DNA of 64,000 nucleotides from Lentisphaera araneosa HTCC2155 (GTDB lineage Bacteria; Verrucomicrobiota; Lentisphaeria; Lentisphaerales; Lentisphaeraceae). Location of the stretch: assembly GCF_000170755.1 (NCBI RefSeq), contig NZ_ABCK01000011.1, positions 1 to 64,000 on the forward strand. Reading direction: 5' to 3'. How positions within the stretch are numbered: the stretch's first letter is position 1; every line of letters starts with the position of its first letter. The translations under genes and the position numbers were made by a program. Below, piece after piece: positions 47,429-56,575 of this stretch. Below the pieces are notes generated by a model. The model saw only the letters and a program-made list of their open reading frames with translations. It searched no databases and had not been told where the DNA came from.

Positions 47429-48421
47429 TCAACTCATAAGTGCAACACCCTTTGTTTTTGTTAAATCAATTCCAGTTAATTTCTGAAATACTTCATAAGG
47501 TGTTTTAAATTTTAAGCATTTTCTAGGCCTATTATTAAGCTTGTCGACAGCAATTTCAACTTCTGAAACATTAACTTTATCAAGAGTCATGTACTTGGGA
47601 AAGTATTGACGTAGTAAGCCATTTGCATTTTCGTTCTGTCCTCGCTCCCATGAATGATATGGTTTTGCAAAATAGCTTTTACATTCCAACTTTTCAGAAA
47701 TACTCTCATGTTTAGCAAACTCCTTCCCGTTATCAAAGGTGAGAGTGTGAACTTGTTCTTTAATGGGTGTCAACAAATTAATGATGGCTTCACTAACTAA
47801 GGAAGCCTTTTTCTGAGAAACAGGCAGTGCTAACCGTACTTTTGACTTACGATCATCCATTGTTACTATTGCCCCTTTATGAGCTTTTCGGATGATTGTA
47901 TCAAGCTCCCAGTCACCAACTCGTTCTCTTTTGTTTGCAGCTTCAGGTCGCTGATCTATATCAATCCTGTTGGGAATGCCATTTCTACTGTGTTGATTAC
48001 CATAACGTTTACGGTAAGGCTTACCTTGATGTCGAAGCAACTTATATAGTTCACCACCCTATTTTTTGTCTTTGAGAATATATTGGTAAACTGTTTCATG
48101 ATGAAGTGATATTGACATATCATCTTTTAATCGCCCAACGATTTGTTCTGGACTCCAATCCTTCGTAAGATGTTCATCGATATAAATTTTAACCTCAACT
48201 GTTAATTTGATGGATTTTGGCTTTTCTTTTAGTCGCTTTTGAGCTAATTCATTAGCCTGCCTGTTACGATAACCACGTTTACCTGTGTTACGTTTAAGTT
48301 CCCGTGAGAGAGTACTCACGTGACGACATAGCTTTTTTGCTATTTTATTGATGGATGTACCTGCCTTTTGTTCCAACTCAAGGTAATGTCTTTCTTCAAG
48401 ACTCAGATGTTTATAGGACAT
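47429..48421 (-). pseudogene. IS30-family transposase with an in-frame amber stop
   Basis: N-terminal part from the ATG at 48421 (AGGAG upstream): HTH MSYKHLSLEERHYLELEQKA, KIAKKLCRHVSTLSRELKRN, DWSPEQIVGRLK and HHETVYQYILKDKK. A TAG at 48059-48061 follows. The same frame then continues with GGELYKLLRHQGKPYRKRYG, the usual IS30 sequence, and the DDE core (DWELDTIIRKAHKGAIVTMDDR, LTFDNGKEFAKHE, YSWERGQNENANGLLRQYFP-like). A single nonsense codon is thus the only damage. Total about 330 codons, family-normal. Confidence 0.85.
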
Positions 48422-48528
48422 ATTTCTTGTCTCCTCTGTTTTTGGTTTGGTCACTAATACAGAGTACATTTGAGTCTTGTTTCACTCAATAGCTTCTGTA
48501 CTAGCAACTAACAGAGGTGTTGCACTTA
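47437..48528 (-). mobile_element. IS30-family insertion sequence
   Basis: About 1092 bases with inverted ends TAAGTGCAACACC (47437-47449 and 48516-48528, 13 of 13, with a few further matches inward). It contains one transposase gene disrupted by a nonsense codon. A 2-3 bp target duplication is not evident. Confidence 0.85.
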
Positions 48529-48560
48529 CTACCCGAATTCAGCAATTATAAAAATTCAAT

Positions 48561-48830
48561 ATTGAGAACATTAGTGAGTAAACTAAGCTCTCTTTCTATC
48601 CATAAAAAAGATTATGCAATCTCAAGAAATGACTCCGAATAATACTAGATTTTACAGATAAATAATAATTGAACCTCCCTGCTCTCCCCAAATGAATTGA
48701 GAACATTAGTGAGTAAACTAAGCTCTCTTTCTATCCATAAAAAAGATTATGCAGTCTCAAGAAATGACTCCGAATAATACTAGATTTTACAGATAAATAA
48801 TAATTGAACCTCCCTGCTCATCCCAAATGA
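48561..48830. repeat. Two tandem copies of a 135-bp sequence
   Basis: Copy 1 48561-48695, copy 2 48696-48830, differing at only about three positions (for example ATGCAATCTC versus ATGCAGTCTC). No ORF of note in any frame. The 460-base gap between the IS30 and the transporter holds little else; a recent unequal-crossover or slippage duplication. Confidence 0.85.
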
Positions 48831-48990
48831 ACAGTGAATTACTATACCATATCAAGATTAGCAAAGCAAGATACCTAGATCCGATTTATTTTAATCTATA
48901 TGCGTACTTCTAAGCAGTAAACTAATAATTTGATCTACTCAAGTAAGTTAACGATGATATAATCATCGGTAAAAAAATAATGACTGACTG

Positions 48991-50382
48991 ATGCAGAAAA
49001 CTTTTAGCTTAATTAAGAAGTACTCACTTATTTTAGGACCTTTACTGGCTGGTCTAACTTGGTTACTCCTCAAGCAGTATAGCTGGTCCAATGATGCTTG
49101 CTGGGCAGGGGCAATTGCCTGTCTCTGTGCGGCATGGTGGGTTTTTGAACCCATTCCTATTCCCGTCACTTCACTGATTCCTCTCGCCTGTTTCCCGAGC
49201 CTAGGTGTCATGACTCATAAAGATGTGGCACTTGCCTATGGTCATCGACTGATTCTGCTCTTGCTCGGGGGTTTTATCTTATCCCGTGCCATGGAAAAAA
49301 GTGGCGCTCACAAAAAGATTGCCAGTGCGATTATTGAACTCGTGGGTACTTCGAGCAAGCGACGGGTGATTTTAGCTTTTATGTTAGCCTCGGCCTCTTT
49401 AAGCATGTGGATTTCAAATACCGCGACCACACTCATGCTACTCCCCATTGCTATTGCGGTTTTAGCCAAAACAAAAGACCGCAGTCTCGATATCCCTCTC
49501 TTATTAGGTCTTGCTTATGCTGCGAGTGTGGGCGGCATTGGCACCCCGATTGGAACTCCCCCAAATGTTATTTTCATGAGTGAATATCAATCGGCGACTT
49601 CTAAGGAGATCTCCTTCTTCTCATGGATGAAAATTGGGGTTCCTGCAGTGATTATCGCGATCCCCATCATGTGGTTTTACTTAACTCGCAAACTCAAAGG
49701 TAGTTTAGATTTTAAATTCTCCACAAAAGAAAAATGGACCATAGCGCAAATAAGAACCCTCATTGTTTTTTCTCTGACTGCCCTAGCTTGGATGACTCGC
49801 AAGGAACCTTTTGGCGGTTGGTCGGAATGGCTCAATTTACCAGGAGCTCACGACTCGAGTGTTGCCCTTCTTGCGGTAATCGCATTATTTATCATCCCCA
49901 ATGGTATGCAAAAACAGGAAAAACTCTTGGATTGGGAACACGCTCGCGATATCCCTTGGGGCATGCTCATCCTCTTCAGTGGAGGGATTTGTATTGCTAA
50001 TGCCTTCAAACAAACCGGACTCAGTGTCGCCCTCGGTGAACAAGTCACTCAATTGAGTTCTGTGCCACTCTTCCTCTCCGTCTTGTGCATTTGCCTTGCG
50101 GTGACTTTTTTAACTGAACTCACGAGCAATACTGCCAGTACAGTGCTTTTAATGCCGGTTCTCGCTAGTGGAGCCCTGGCTAGTGGCACGGATCCTTTAG
50201 CCTTCATGCTTCCCGCCGTCTTTAGTGCGAGCTGCGCTTTTATGCTCCCCGTTGCAACTGTGCCCAATGCGGTTGTCTATGGTTCAGGTAAATTCACCAT
50301 TGCGGATATGGCAAAAGAAGGCTTTTATCTCAACCTCATCATCGCCATCGTCATGTCGATTTACTGCTTCATCATTCTGTAA
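48991..50382 (+). CDS. DASS/SLC13-family sodium-coupled anion transporter
   Basis: 463 residues with about 12 membrane segments. Family blocks: WWVFEPIPIPVTSLIPLA, MWISNTATTLMLLPIAIAV (the SNT substrate/sodium motif), SVGGIGTPIGTPPNVIFMSE, and the second-half repeat TELTSNTASTVLLMPVL. Transports dicarboxylates, sulfate or similar with sodium; the substrate is not readable. Monocistronic. The start ATG lacks a strong ribosome site; other in-frame starts are possible. No regulatory site seen. Confidence 0.9.
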   Translation: MQKTFSLIKKYSLILGPLLAGLTWLLLKQYSWSNDACWAGAIACLCAAWWVFEPIPIPVTSLIPLACFPSLGVMTHKDVALAYGHRLILLLLGGFILSRAMEKSGAHKKIASAIIELVGTSSKRRVILAFMLASASLSMWISNTATTLMLLPIAIAVLAKTKDRSLDIPLLLGLAYAASVGGIGTPIGTPPNVIFMSEYQSATSKEISFFSWMKIGVPAVIIAIPIMWFYLTRKLKGSLDFKFSTKEKWTIAQIRTLIVFSLTALAWMTRKEPFGGWSEWLNLPGAHDSSVALLAVIALFIIPNGMQKQEKLLDWEHARDIPWGMLILFSGGICIANAFKQTGLSVALGEQVTQLSSVPLFLSVLCICLAVTFLTELTSNTASTVLLMPVLASGALASGTDPLAFMLPAVFSASCAFMLPVATVPNAVVYGSGKFTIADMAKEGFYLNLIIAIVMSIYCFIIL

Positions 50383-50459
50383 CTCTTCACTCTATTTAAC
50401 TTGAAGCGACTCAGACTTTAGATAATTTGTTGCATGAACTTAAACTGAAGGGAAATGAG

Positions 50460-50945
50460 ATGAAGCCGTTATTTTTTACATTACTTATTTTGATGGGAGC
50501 GGGACTTATGGCTAATGAAGTAAAATTCGAACAGATGGTTTATATCAAAACAACTAAAGCGAAGCTTTGGAACGCGCTCACACAGCCTGAAACTATCAAT
50601 AAGTACTATATGTGCCCCATTCTAAAAATGGGTTCGAAAAAGGGTGAGATCATCAGCTATGGAGTTGAAGGGCAAACTTTTATTGAAGGCGAAATTCTCG
50701 AGTTCAAGAAGCAAGAAAAACTCACCCATAGCTTTCGCTTTGCGGGAAAGCCCAAGGCGAAAGGTGATCAAGGCACCATGGTGACTTATGAAATCGTCGA
50801 ACAGCAAGGCTTATTAATTTTAATTCTTACTCATTCGGGTTTTAGAGCAAAGAACCAAACTTACAAAGATATTACTGGTGGTTGGCCCTATATCCTCAGC
50901 AATCTCAAAACCCTACTCGAAACGGGAAAAACACTTCGTAAGTAG
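50460..50945 (+). CDS. Exported SRPBCC/AHSA1-domain protein
   Basis: 161 residues from the ATG at 50460, which opens a signal peptide (MKPLFFTLLILMGAGLMA). The remainder is an AHSA1/START-like fold: VYIKTTKAKLWNALTQPETI, GEILEFKKQEKLTHSFRF and GWPYILSNLKTLLETG. SRPBCC/AHSA1 proteins are normally cytosolic, so a signal peptide is unusual. Ligand unknown. A shorter reading begins downstream of the signal, but the ribosome site AAGGGA supports the chosen start. Confidence 0.75.
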   Translation: MKPLFFTLLILMGAGLMANEVKFEQMVYIKTTKAKLWNALTQPETINKYYMCPILKMGSKKGEIISYGVEGQTFIEGEILEFKKQEKLTHSFRFAGKPKAKGDQGTMVTYEIVEQQGLLILILTHSGFRAKNQTYKDITGGWPYILSNLKTLLETGKTLRK

Positions 50946-51181
50946 ACGCAATGCTCTATGACTAATCAATCAAATAGTTTAGAACTCTGAAACAACTAAA
51001 GCATTTCTCTCTTACAGCACTCTAGAGGACTTTAGAAAGCAAGATGGTTCGTCGAAAGTGACAAAAGCATGAGTTTTTATTATTGCTTCCTTGTAGGTCA
51101 CATTTCAAAGTGATCATTTCAGGCTAAACTAGCACCGTCTACAATGACGTAGTTCTAAAATAATAAGAATAGGAAATTGGT

Positions 51182-51379
51182 ATGAAAAAATTTATTGTAA
51201 GCCTTATGGTTATTGCATCAGTATTAACTTTTGCATCTTGTAAAGAAGAAGCTTCAACTGAAAAACCTGGTGCTGCACTTGACGCTGCTGCTGGTGATCT
51301 TGAAAGCGATGCAAAAAAAGCTGAAAGCGAAGCAAAAGAAGTCGAAACTCCTGAAGTTAAGGCTCCTGAAGTTAAATAA
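51182..51379 (+). CDS. Small Ala/Glu/Lys-rich lipoprotein
   Basis: 65 residues. The signal ends in lipobox LTFASC (Cys20), and the mature 45 residues are a charged helix with repeats AAGDLESDAKKAESEAKEVE and the paired PEVKAPEVK tail. RBS AGGAAAT. Followed by a terminator at 51400. A tiny surface or periplasmic lipoprotein, analogous to entericidin or Lpp-like helices, though no family is recognised. Confidence 0.75.
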   Translation: MKKFIVSLMVIASVLTFASCKEEASTEKPGAALDAAAGDLESDAKKAESEAKEVETPEVKAPEVK

Positions 51380-51399
51380 CTTCAAACCAGTTCGATTTA

Positions 51400-51429
51400 A
51401 GCTCTCTAAGAATTTAGAGGGCTTTTTTT
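51400..51429 (+). terminator. Terminator of the small lipoprotein gene
   Basis: Ten-pair stem with one G-T pair (51400-51409 with 51414-51423) followed by a seven-T run. Confidence 0.88.
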
Positions 51430-51502
51430 ATTTCGATTTTCATGCGAAATTAACCACATTCAAAAGAATATAGTTCAGAATTCAAAATAAGAGAAACTAA
51501 AG

Positions 51503-52303
51503 CTATTCGCGTTCCCAACGATTGGAAATGTATTTCATAGCTTCTTTGATATTGAGCTCACGAGTACCGCCGCCTGCACGCATGAAGAACTGAGTCTTGT
51601 TGCCGTTTTGGCAGTAGACGGGGAACTTGGCAGGGAGCACGAGGATGCGACAAATTTCTTTATCTTCAAGCTTGTGAAACATGATGTTCACTTTTGCGCA
51701 AAGGTCTGTCCCTAAATAGGAAGCAATGAGGCCATTGATGTACTGCTCATAGCCATCTGAATTCTTTTTTTTTAAGGTTGATTAATCTTGATCGAGTCCC
51801 AAAATGACGCCATCATCATCAATACCAATAAGCAGTGTTCCCCCACGGGTATTCATGAAGCCGGCAAGAGTTTTGATAATCACCATTTCGAGGGCTTTGT
51901 TGAGCTTTTCGTTCTTATAATCCCAACGCATAGAAGACTTGAATTCTAGGACGTCATTCTCACCACCTTTGATAAGGGCGTCTAAGTCTTGTCCAGGCTG
52001 ATTACTGAGGAAATCAATGAGCTGTTCACGCTTGGCAATTTCCTTTAGGTAAAACCAAAACATAAAACCAATAATCATACCCACGATCGCAAAAGATAGA
52101 GTCACTAAAATGGTGTCAGGATTAAATGATCTCAACATCACTTTTGTGAGGTAAGTTGGCAAAGGAACATCCGGATTGGCGGGTAGTTCAAACTCCAACC
52201 AAATAAATAAGCCGACTAATGGTTTGAACACAAATACACCAATAATCGCGCCCATGGGAATAAAGCTCCCTAGAACTTTTTTAGATAAAACTCTATTTCT
52301 CAT
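51503..52303 (-). pseudogene. Membrane-anchored AlbA_2 (Schlafen-like) protein with an in-frame ochre stop
   Basis: From the ATG at 52303: two membrane segments (about 12-36 and 60-85), then the AlbA_2 core ENDVLEFKSSMRWDY, IIKTLAGFMNTRGGTLLIGI and DDDGVILGLDQD. A TAA at 51782-51784 interrupts, but the same frame resumes with STLKKKNSDGYEQYINGL, FHKLEDKEICRILVLP, PVYCQNGNK and FFMRAGGGTREL, the normal second half of the family. In relatives the stop position is usually Tyr (DYSTLKK), so TAT or TAC to TAA would explain it. Either a recent pseudogene or a base-call error. Function in the family is poorly known (nucleic-acid-associated ATPase). Confidence 0.82.
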
Positions 52304-52363
52304 TTTGCCTCGTTAAATTTCATAAGGAAAGGTGATCCTTATTTAGTATAAAGCAATTGCGGA

Positions 52364-54127
52364 CTACAACTTATCGAGGGTTTGGATTCCCACCATAGAA
52401 AGGCCCCATTTGAGGACACGACCCACACCACCTGCGAGGGCCAAGCGTGATTGTTTGAGTTCTTCATCTTCGAGTTTCATAATTGGGCATGAGTTCCAGA
52501 AAGAACCAAAGTCACGTGCCAACTCGTAGAGGTGATTGAGGAGAAGATGAGGAGCTAAATCACGCACCACACCCTGCCATACATCTGGCGTTGAAGCGAT
52601 TTTCTTAATCAACTTAATTTCTTGCTCTTCTGTAAGTCGAGCAAGATCAGTGGCATCCACGAGGCTATCCACATCCACACCTGCCTTACGAGAAAGTCCG
52701 CGCGTACGTGCAAAAGTCATCAAAATATAAATGGCTGTATTGCCATCAGTCGCGAGCATCTTGTTCCAATCAAATTTGTAATCAGTTGCCACACCATGAC
52801 TGAGATCTGAGTACTTGACGCCTCCGAGACCTGCTGCAAAAGCTATCTCTTTGTATTCTTCTTCACTTAAACCAGGAGTTAGTTCTCTTGCGAGCTCCCC
52901 AGCGCGGCTTTCCGCTTCCGCTAAAAGATCTTTCAGCTTAACTGTACCGCCCGTTCTCGTCTTGAAGGGTTTACCATCAGCCCCAAGCATCATGCCGAAG
53001 CCGATGTGACGCATGGAATCTTTAGGTGCCCAATCCATCAATTCTGAAATTTCGAAAACTTGATCGAAGTGCGTTTTCTGACGTGCGTCAGTTACATAAA
53101 TGAGTTTATCTGTTTTTTGCTCAGCAAAGCGGTAACGAATTGCTGCGAGGTCAGTGGTTGCGTAGATGTAGCCACCATCAGATTTTTGGACAATAGTCGG
53201 TAAAGGCTCGTCATCTTTATTCTTGTAGCCATCGAGAAAAACACCCCAAGCCCCCTCAGTTTGTTCAGCTTTCCCAGCTGATTTGAGGTCTTCGACCACA
53301 TCTTTAAGCATGTCATTGTAAGCTGACTCACCACGATCACTAATTTTAATATCGAGCTGACCATAAATTTCGTGACAATGTTTAAGGCTTTCTTCACAGA
53401 AGACTTTCCATACAGCTAAAGTCGCTTCATCACCCGACTGCAAATCAACCACGGCTCGACGAGCGGCATCTTTGAACTCATCTGATTCATCGAACATTTT
53501 CTTGGCTTCTCTATAGAAATCTTCTAAGTCCGCAATTTCAAAATTCTCAGGGTTTTCTAGTGCGCCAGGACGAGTGGTGCGGATGAACTGAATCAACATA
53601 CCAAATTGTGTTCCCCAGTCACCGACGTGATTCATTCTCAGAACCTCATGGCCTTCAAATTCCATGAAGCGTGCGACTGAGTCACCAATAATTGTCGAAC
53701 GCAAATGACCCACATGCATTTCCTTGGCCAAATTTGGACCCGAGAAATCGACTAAAACGCGCTCGGGATTTGCGACTTTCGCAATGCCTAAACGCTCATC
53801 GCGCAGCATAGTGATTGCGTAATCCGCTAAGACATCATTTTTGAGCTTAAAGTTAATGAAACCTGGGCCCGCAATTTCTGGTTCTTCACTCAATTCAGAA
53901 ACCTCGAGTTTCTCCATAATTGCCGTGGCCACTTGTCTTGGGTTTACTTTTTCACCACGAGCTTTGCCGAGTTTACCTGCGAGTTCCATGGAAACATTGC
54001 ATTGATAATCACCAAATTTTGGATTCTGTGAGGGGACTAAAATCGCTCCCTTAATTTCAATATCGCCTGCCACTGCTGAAACGGCTAAGCTTACCTTATC
54101 TCTCAATTGGGCCAGAAGTGATTTCAT
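52364..54127 (-). CDS. argS: Arginyl-tRNA synthetase
   Basis: 587 residues from the ATG at 54127 (AAGGAAA upstream). Class I enzyme: the N-terminal Add-1 domain is followed by the HIGH-equivalent HVGH at 138-141 in AKEMHVGHLRSTIIGDSVAR. The catalytic fold has DWGTQFGMLI, YATTDLAAIRYR and RHIGFGMMLGADGKPFKTR (the KMSK equivalent is degenerate, as in many ArgRS). The anticodon-binding DALR domain ends the protein (LNHLYELARDFGSFWN, RLALAGGVGRVLKWGLSMVG). Complete and of normal length. Monocistronic. Confidence 0.95.
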   Translation of the reverse strand: MKSLLAQLRDKVSLAVSAVAGDIEIKGAILVPSQNPKFGDYQCNVSMELAGKLGKARGEKVNPRQVATAIMEKLEVSELSEEPEIAGPGFINFKLKNDVLADYAITMLRDERLGIAKVANPERVLVDFSGPNLAKEMHVGHLRSTIIGDSVARFMEFEGHEVLRMNHVGDWGTQFGMLIQFIRTTRPGALENPENFEIADLEDFYREAKKMFDESDEFKDAARRAVVDLQSGDEATLAVWKVFCEESLKHCHEIYGQLDIKISDRGESAYNDMLKDVVEDLKSAGKAEQTEGAWGVFLDGYKNKDDEPLPTIVQKSDGGYIYATTDLAAIRYRFAEQKTDKLIYVTDARQKTHFDQVFEISELMDWAPKDSMRHIGFGMMLGADGKPFKTRTGGTVKLKDLLAEAESRAGELARELTPGLSEEEYKEIAFAAGLGGVKYSDLSHGVATDYKFDWNKMLATDGNTAIYILMTFARTRGLSRKAGVDVDSLVDATDLARLTEEQEIKLIKKIASTPDVWQGVVRDLAPHLLLNHLYELARDFGSFWNSCPIMKLEDEELKQSRLALAGGVGRVLKWGLSMVGIQTLDKL

Positions 54128-54330
54128 GCTCAATATTTCCTTGTTAAATTAAATTATTTTGAGGGATAATAATGGGGACGGCAACACTTACAACTCTATC
54201 AACTTACTTTTTTCACTAGACGGCTTGAAATATTAACTTTTTAGTGAATTTTACGCAACCATATTTGGCTTCGGCCCACATTTTTGAATAAATCGCCTCT
54301 ATCTAGGCACAATATTATTAGGACTTTGAC

Positions 54331-54534
54331 ATGAAAAGAGTTTTTGGTAAAAAGAATAAAAATACTAGTCGCCCTAGAAAATCTGGCGCTAGAAAGAAAC
54401 GTCGTATCCTCGAACACAAGAACCGCGTAATGGCTCTTGGCGTTCCAGAAGCAAAAGTTGCACAAATGAATACTAAGCAACTTCGCGATCACCTCAAGTC
54501 ACCACAAAAAACTGCTGCTCAATACGCTGCATAA
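54331..54534 (+). CDS. Small basic protein of unknown function
   Basis: 67 residues, about a third Lys/Arg. It begins MKRVFGKKNKNTSRPRKSGARKK and continues with a helical part (EHKNRVMALGVPEAKVAQMN, TKQLRDHLKSP). The composition resembles a ribosomal or nucleic-acid-binding protein, but I do not recognise a family. Real expression is supported by AGGA before the ATG and a strong terminator directly downstream at 54558. Confidence 0.75.
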   Translation: MKRVFGKKNKNTSRPRKSGARKKRRILEHKNRVMALGVPEAKVAQMNTKQLRDHLKSPQKTAAQYAA

Positions 54535-54557
54535 GTTTTTGACTTAAGATTTTTGAA

Positions 54558-54584
54558 GAGGCTCATTTTTGAGCCTCTTTTTTT
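54558..54584 (+). terminator. Strong terminator after the small basic protein
   Basis: Perfect 8-bp stem GAGGCTCA/TGAGCCTC (54558-54565, 54570-54577), TTTT loop, seven-T tail. Confidence 0.92.
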
Positions 54585-54671
54585 GTGCCCGAATTCAAAG
54601 TTCTACTCGTGCTCATCAAGCTTGTCTTTTTTCTGGCTCGGCATAATTTTGAATCACAAGGAAACCCCATA

Positions 54672-56132
54672 ATGAATGAACGCGATGACTTTAGCCCCAG
54701 AAAAATAAGCTCCGACCCCGGAGTTTATGTTTTTCGCGACCGCTTTGCAAAAGTGATCTACGTGGGCAAAGCTAAGTCGTTGCGCAAACGCCTAGCGACT
54801 TATTTCCAAGCCTCGCGCCTGGCCACTGCCGATCCCAAGTTGCGCTCACTAATTAATAGTATCGCTTTCTACGAAACCTATGAAGTCAAAAGCGAATCCG
54901 AAGCCCTCTTACTTGAGTCGCGCTTTATTAAGGAGTACTCCCCTCATTACAACATTCTTATGCGCGATGACAAGAACTTCTATTTAGTGAAAGTCACCAT
55001 TAATGAACCCTATCCTCGTATTTTACTTACTCGAGTCCGCAAAGATGATGGAGCGGCTTATTTCGGCCCCTTCCCCTGCTCGAGTGCGATTCGTTCCACA
55101 GTAGAGTTCCTAACGCGTTACTTTAAGCTACGCACGTGCACGAGCCGCATTCCCGACCTCAGTGATCGCAAACACTGCAAAGAACAGATCCTGCGCAATT
55201 GCTCAGCTCCTTGTGACCAAAGCGTCACCCAAGAGCAATACCGCGAGAGCGTGGGTGACATGATCAAAGTTCTCGAAGGGCAAATTGCTGACATCGTAGA
55301 TGAACTCAATGAGGCGATGCAGAATTATGTAGAAAAGCTGCAATTCGAGAAAGCCGCAACTTATCGCGATATCATCACCAATTTGAAATCGGCTCTCAAA
55401 CAGAGACGTAAGTTTGTTAACGCCTCGATCAATCCTAAGCATAAAGAAGATCCCGTTGCCGATTTAAAAAAACGTCTCGAGCTCGACATCACCCCTTCTG
55501 TAATTGAATGTTTTGATAACTCCAACTTTCAAGGCACTCATGCGGTGGCTTCCATGGTACGCTTCGTCGATGGCAAACCCGATAACAAGAGTTACCGCCA
55601 CTTCAAAATCAAGACTGTGGAAGGGCCCGATGACTTTGCTTCCATGAAAGAAATTGTTTATCGTCGCTACAGTCGTTTACTTAGAGAGAAGCGCCCCCTA
55701 CCCGACCTCATTCTCATTGACGGCGGAAAGGGTCAGCTAAGCTCTGCCTTGCAATCTATTGATGAGTTGGGCATTGATCATATTCCGACTTATGGCTTAG
55801 CTAAAAAGCACGAATTGCTGTTCACTCGCAATGACTCCGAAGGAAAAATTTTGCCGCGTACTTCTGCTGGACTCAAGATGTTGCAGCATTTGCGCGATGA
55901 ATCGCACCGCTTTGCCATTAACTTTCACCGTCAGCTCAGACGCAAACAAGTTGCCAACTCGCTTTTGGATGATATCCCCGGCATTGGCAAGAAGCGAAAA
56001 ATGACTCTGCTCAATCATTTCGGCTCCGTTCGCGAAATTCGCAAAGCCTCGCCACAAGATATTGCCGAAGCGGTCCCAGGCCTTGGTGAAAAGAGTGCTC
56101 ACATGATCCTCGAATACCTCAAGAAAAATTAG
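54672..56132 (+). CDS. uvrC: Excinuclease ABC subunit C
   Basis: 486 residues from the ATG at 54672 (AAGGA upstream); an in-frame start at 54585 would run into the preceding terminator. Nuclease that makes both incisions in nucleotide-excision repair. GIY-YIG domain (GVYVFRDRFAKVIYVGKAKS, residues 17-36), UVR domain (EKLQFEKAATYRDIITNL), RNase H-like endonuclease domain (IECFDNSNFQGTHAVASMV, DLILIDGGKGQLSSA), and helix-hairpin-helix pair (DIPGIGKKRKMTLLNHFGSV, VPGLGEKSAHMILEYL). It is over 100 residues shorter than E. coli UvrC but retains all domains. Confidence 0.93.
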   Translation: MNERDDFSPRKISSDPGVYVFRDRFAKVIYVGKAKSLRKRLATYFQASRLATADPKLRSLINSIAFYETYEVKSESEALLLESRFIKEYSPHYNILMRDDKNFYLVKVTINEPYPRILLTRVRKDDGAAYFGPFPCSSAIRSTVEFLTRYFKLRTCTSRIPDLSDRKHCKEQILRNCSAPCDQSVTQEQYRESVGDMIKVLEGQIADIVDELNEAMQNYVEKLQFEKAATYRDIITNLKSALKQRRKFVNASINPKHKEDPVADLKKRLELDITPSVIECFDNSNFQGTHAVASMVRFVDGKPDNKSYRHFKIKTVEGPDDFASMKEIVYRRYSRLLREKRPLPDLILIDGGKGQLSSALQSIDELGIDHIPTYGLAKKHELLFTRNDSEGKILPRTSAGLKMLQHLRDESHRFAINFHRQLRRKQVANSLLDDIPGIGKKRKMTLLNHFGSVREIRKASPQDIAEAVPGLGEKSAHMILEYLKKN

Positions 56133-56205
56133 TTTACTTCCATCCTTTAAAAATCCACCTCAACAAGTATTTTGAGGGCTCTTAAAAACTAAAAGGATGG
56201 ATTCA

Positions 56206-56520
56206 ATGTCTGAATTTAATAATGTTACTGTAGTGAAAGCTGCAAACGTCTACTTTGACGGAAAAGTTACGAGCCGCGCGGTTATCTTCGCTGATGGTAC
56301 AAAGAAAACTCTTGGTTACATGAATGCGGGTGATTATGAATTCGGTACTGAAAAAGCTGAAATCATGGAAGCTCTTGGTGGTAAAGCCGTTGTTTTACTT
56401 CCTGGTTCTGATGACTGGCAAACTTTTGAAGCCGGTAGTTCTTTCAATGTTCCTGCTAACTCAAGCTTCAAGCTCAAAATCGAAGAAGGTTTCGATTACT
56501 GCTGCTCTTACTTAGACTAA
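56206..56520 (+). CDS. ppnP: Pyrimidine/purine nucleoside phosphorylase PpnP
   Basis: 104 residues from the ATG at 56206 (AAAAGGATGG upstream). Cupin-fold phosphorylase (formerly DUF1255/YaiE) that cleaves several nucleosides. Matches the family by [60 protein letters not shown] and the closing [10 protein letters not shown] terminator follows. Confidence 0.92.
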   Translation: MSEFNNVTVVKAANVYFDGKVTSRAVIFADGTKKTLGYMNAGDYEFGTEKAEIMEALGGKAVVLLPGSDDWQTFEAGSSFNVPANSSFKLKIEEGFDYCCSYLD

Positions 56521-56535
56521 AGTTAGATCACTTTT

Positions 56536-56564
56536 AAGCCCGACTTTTAGTCGGGCTTCTTTTT
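56536..56564 (+). terminator. Terminator of ppnP
   Basis: Ten-pair stem AAGCCCGACT/AGTCGGGCTT (56536-56545, 56549-56558) followed by CTTTTT. Confidence 0.9.
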
Positions 56565-56575
56565 GCCTAAAAGCC

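Noticed and set aside
47437-48528. A shared GAATTC near both IS30 flanks as a target duplication
   Set aside because: The hexamers lie at different distances from the two ends and the adjacent bases do not match, so it is probably coincidence.
51782-51784. Stop-codon recoding (TAA) in the AlbA_2 gene
   Set aside because: No recoding signal is known for TAA of this type in such bacteria and the other genes use TAA as a normal stop; a mutation or base-call error is simpler.
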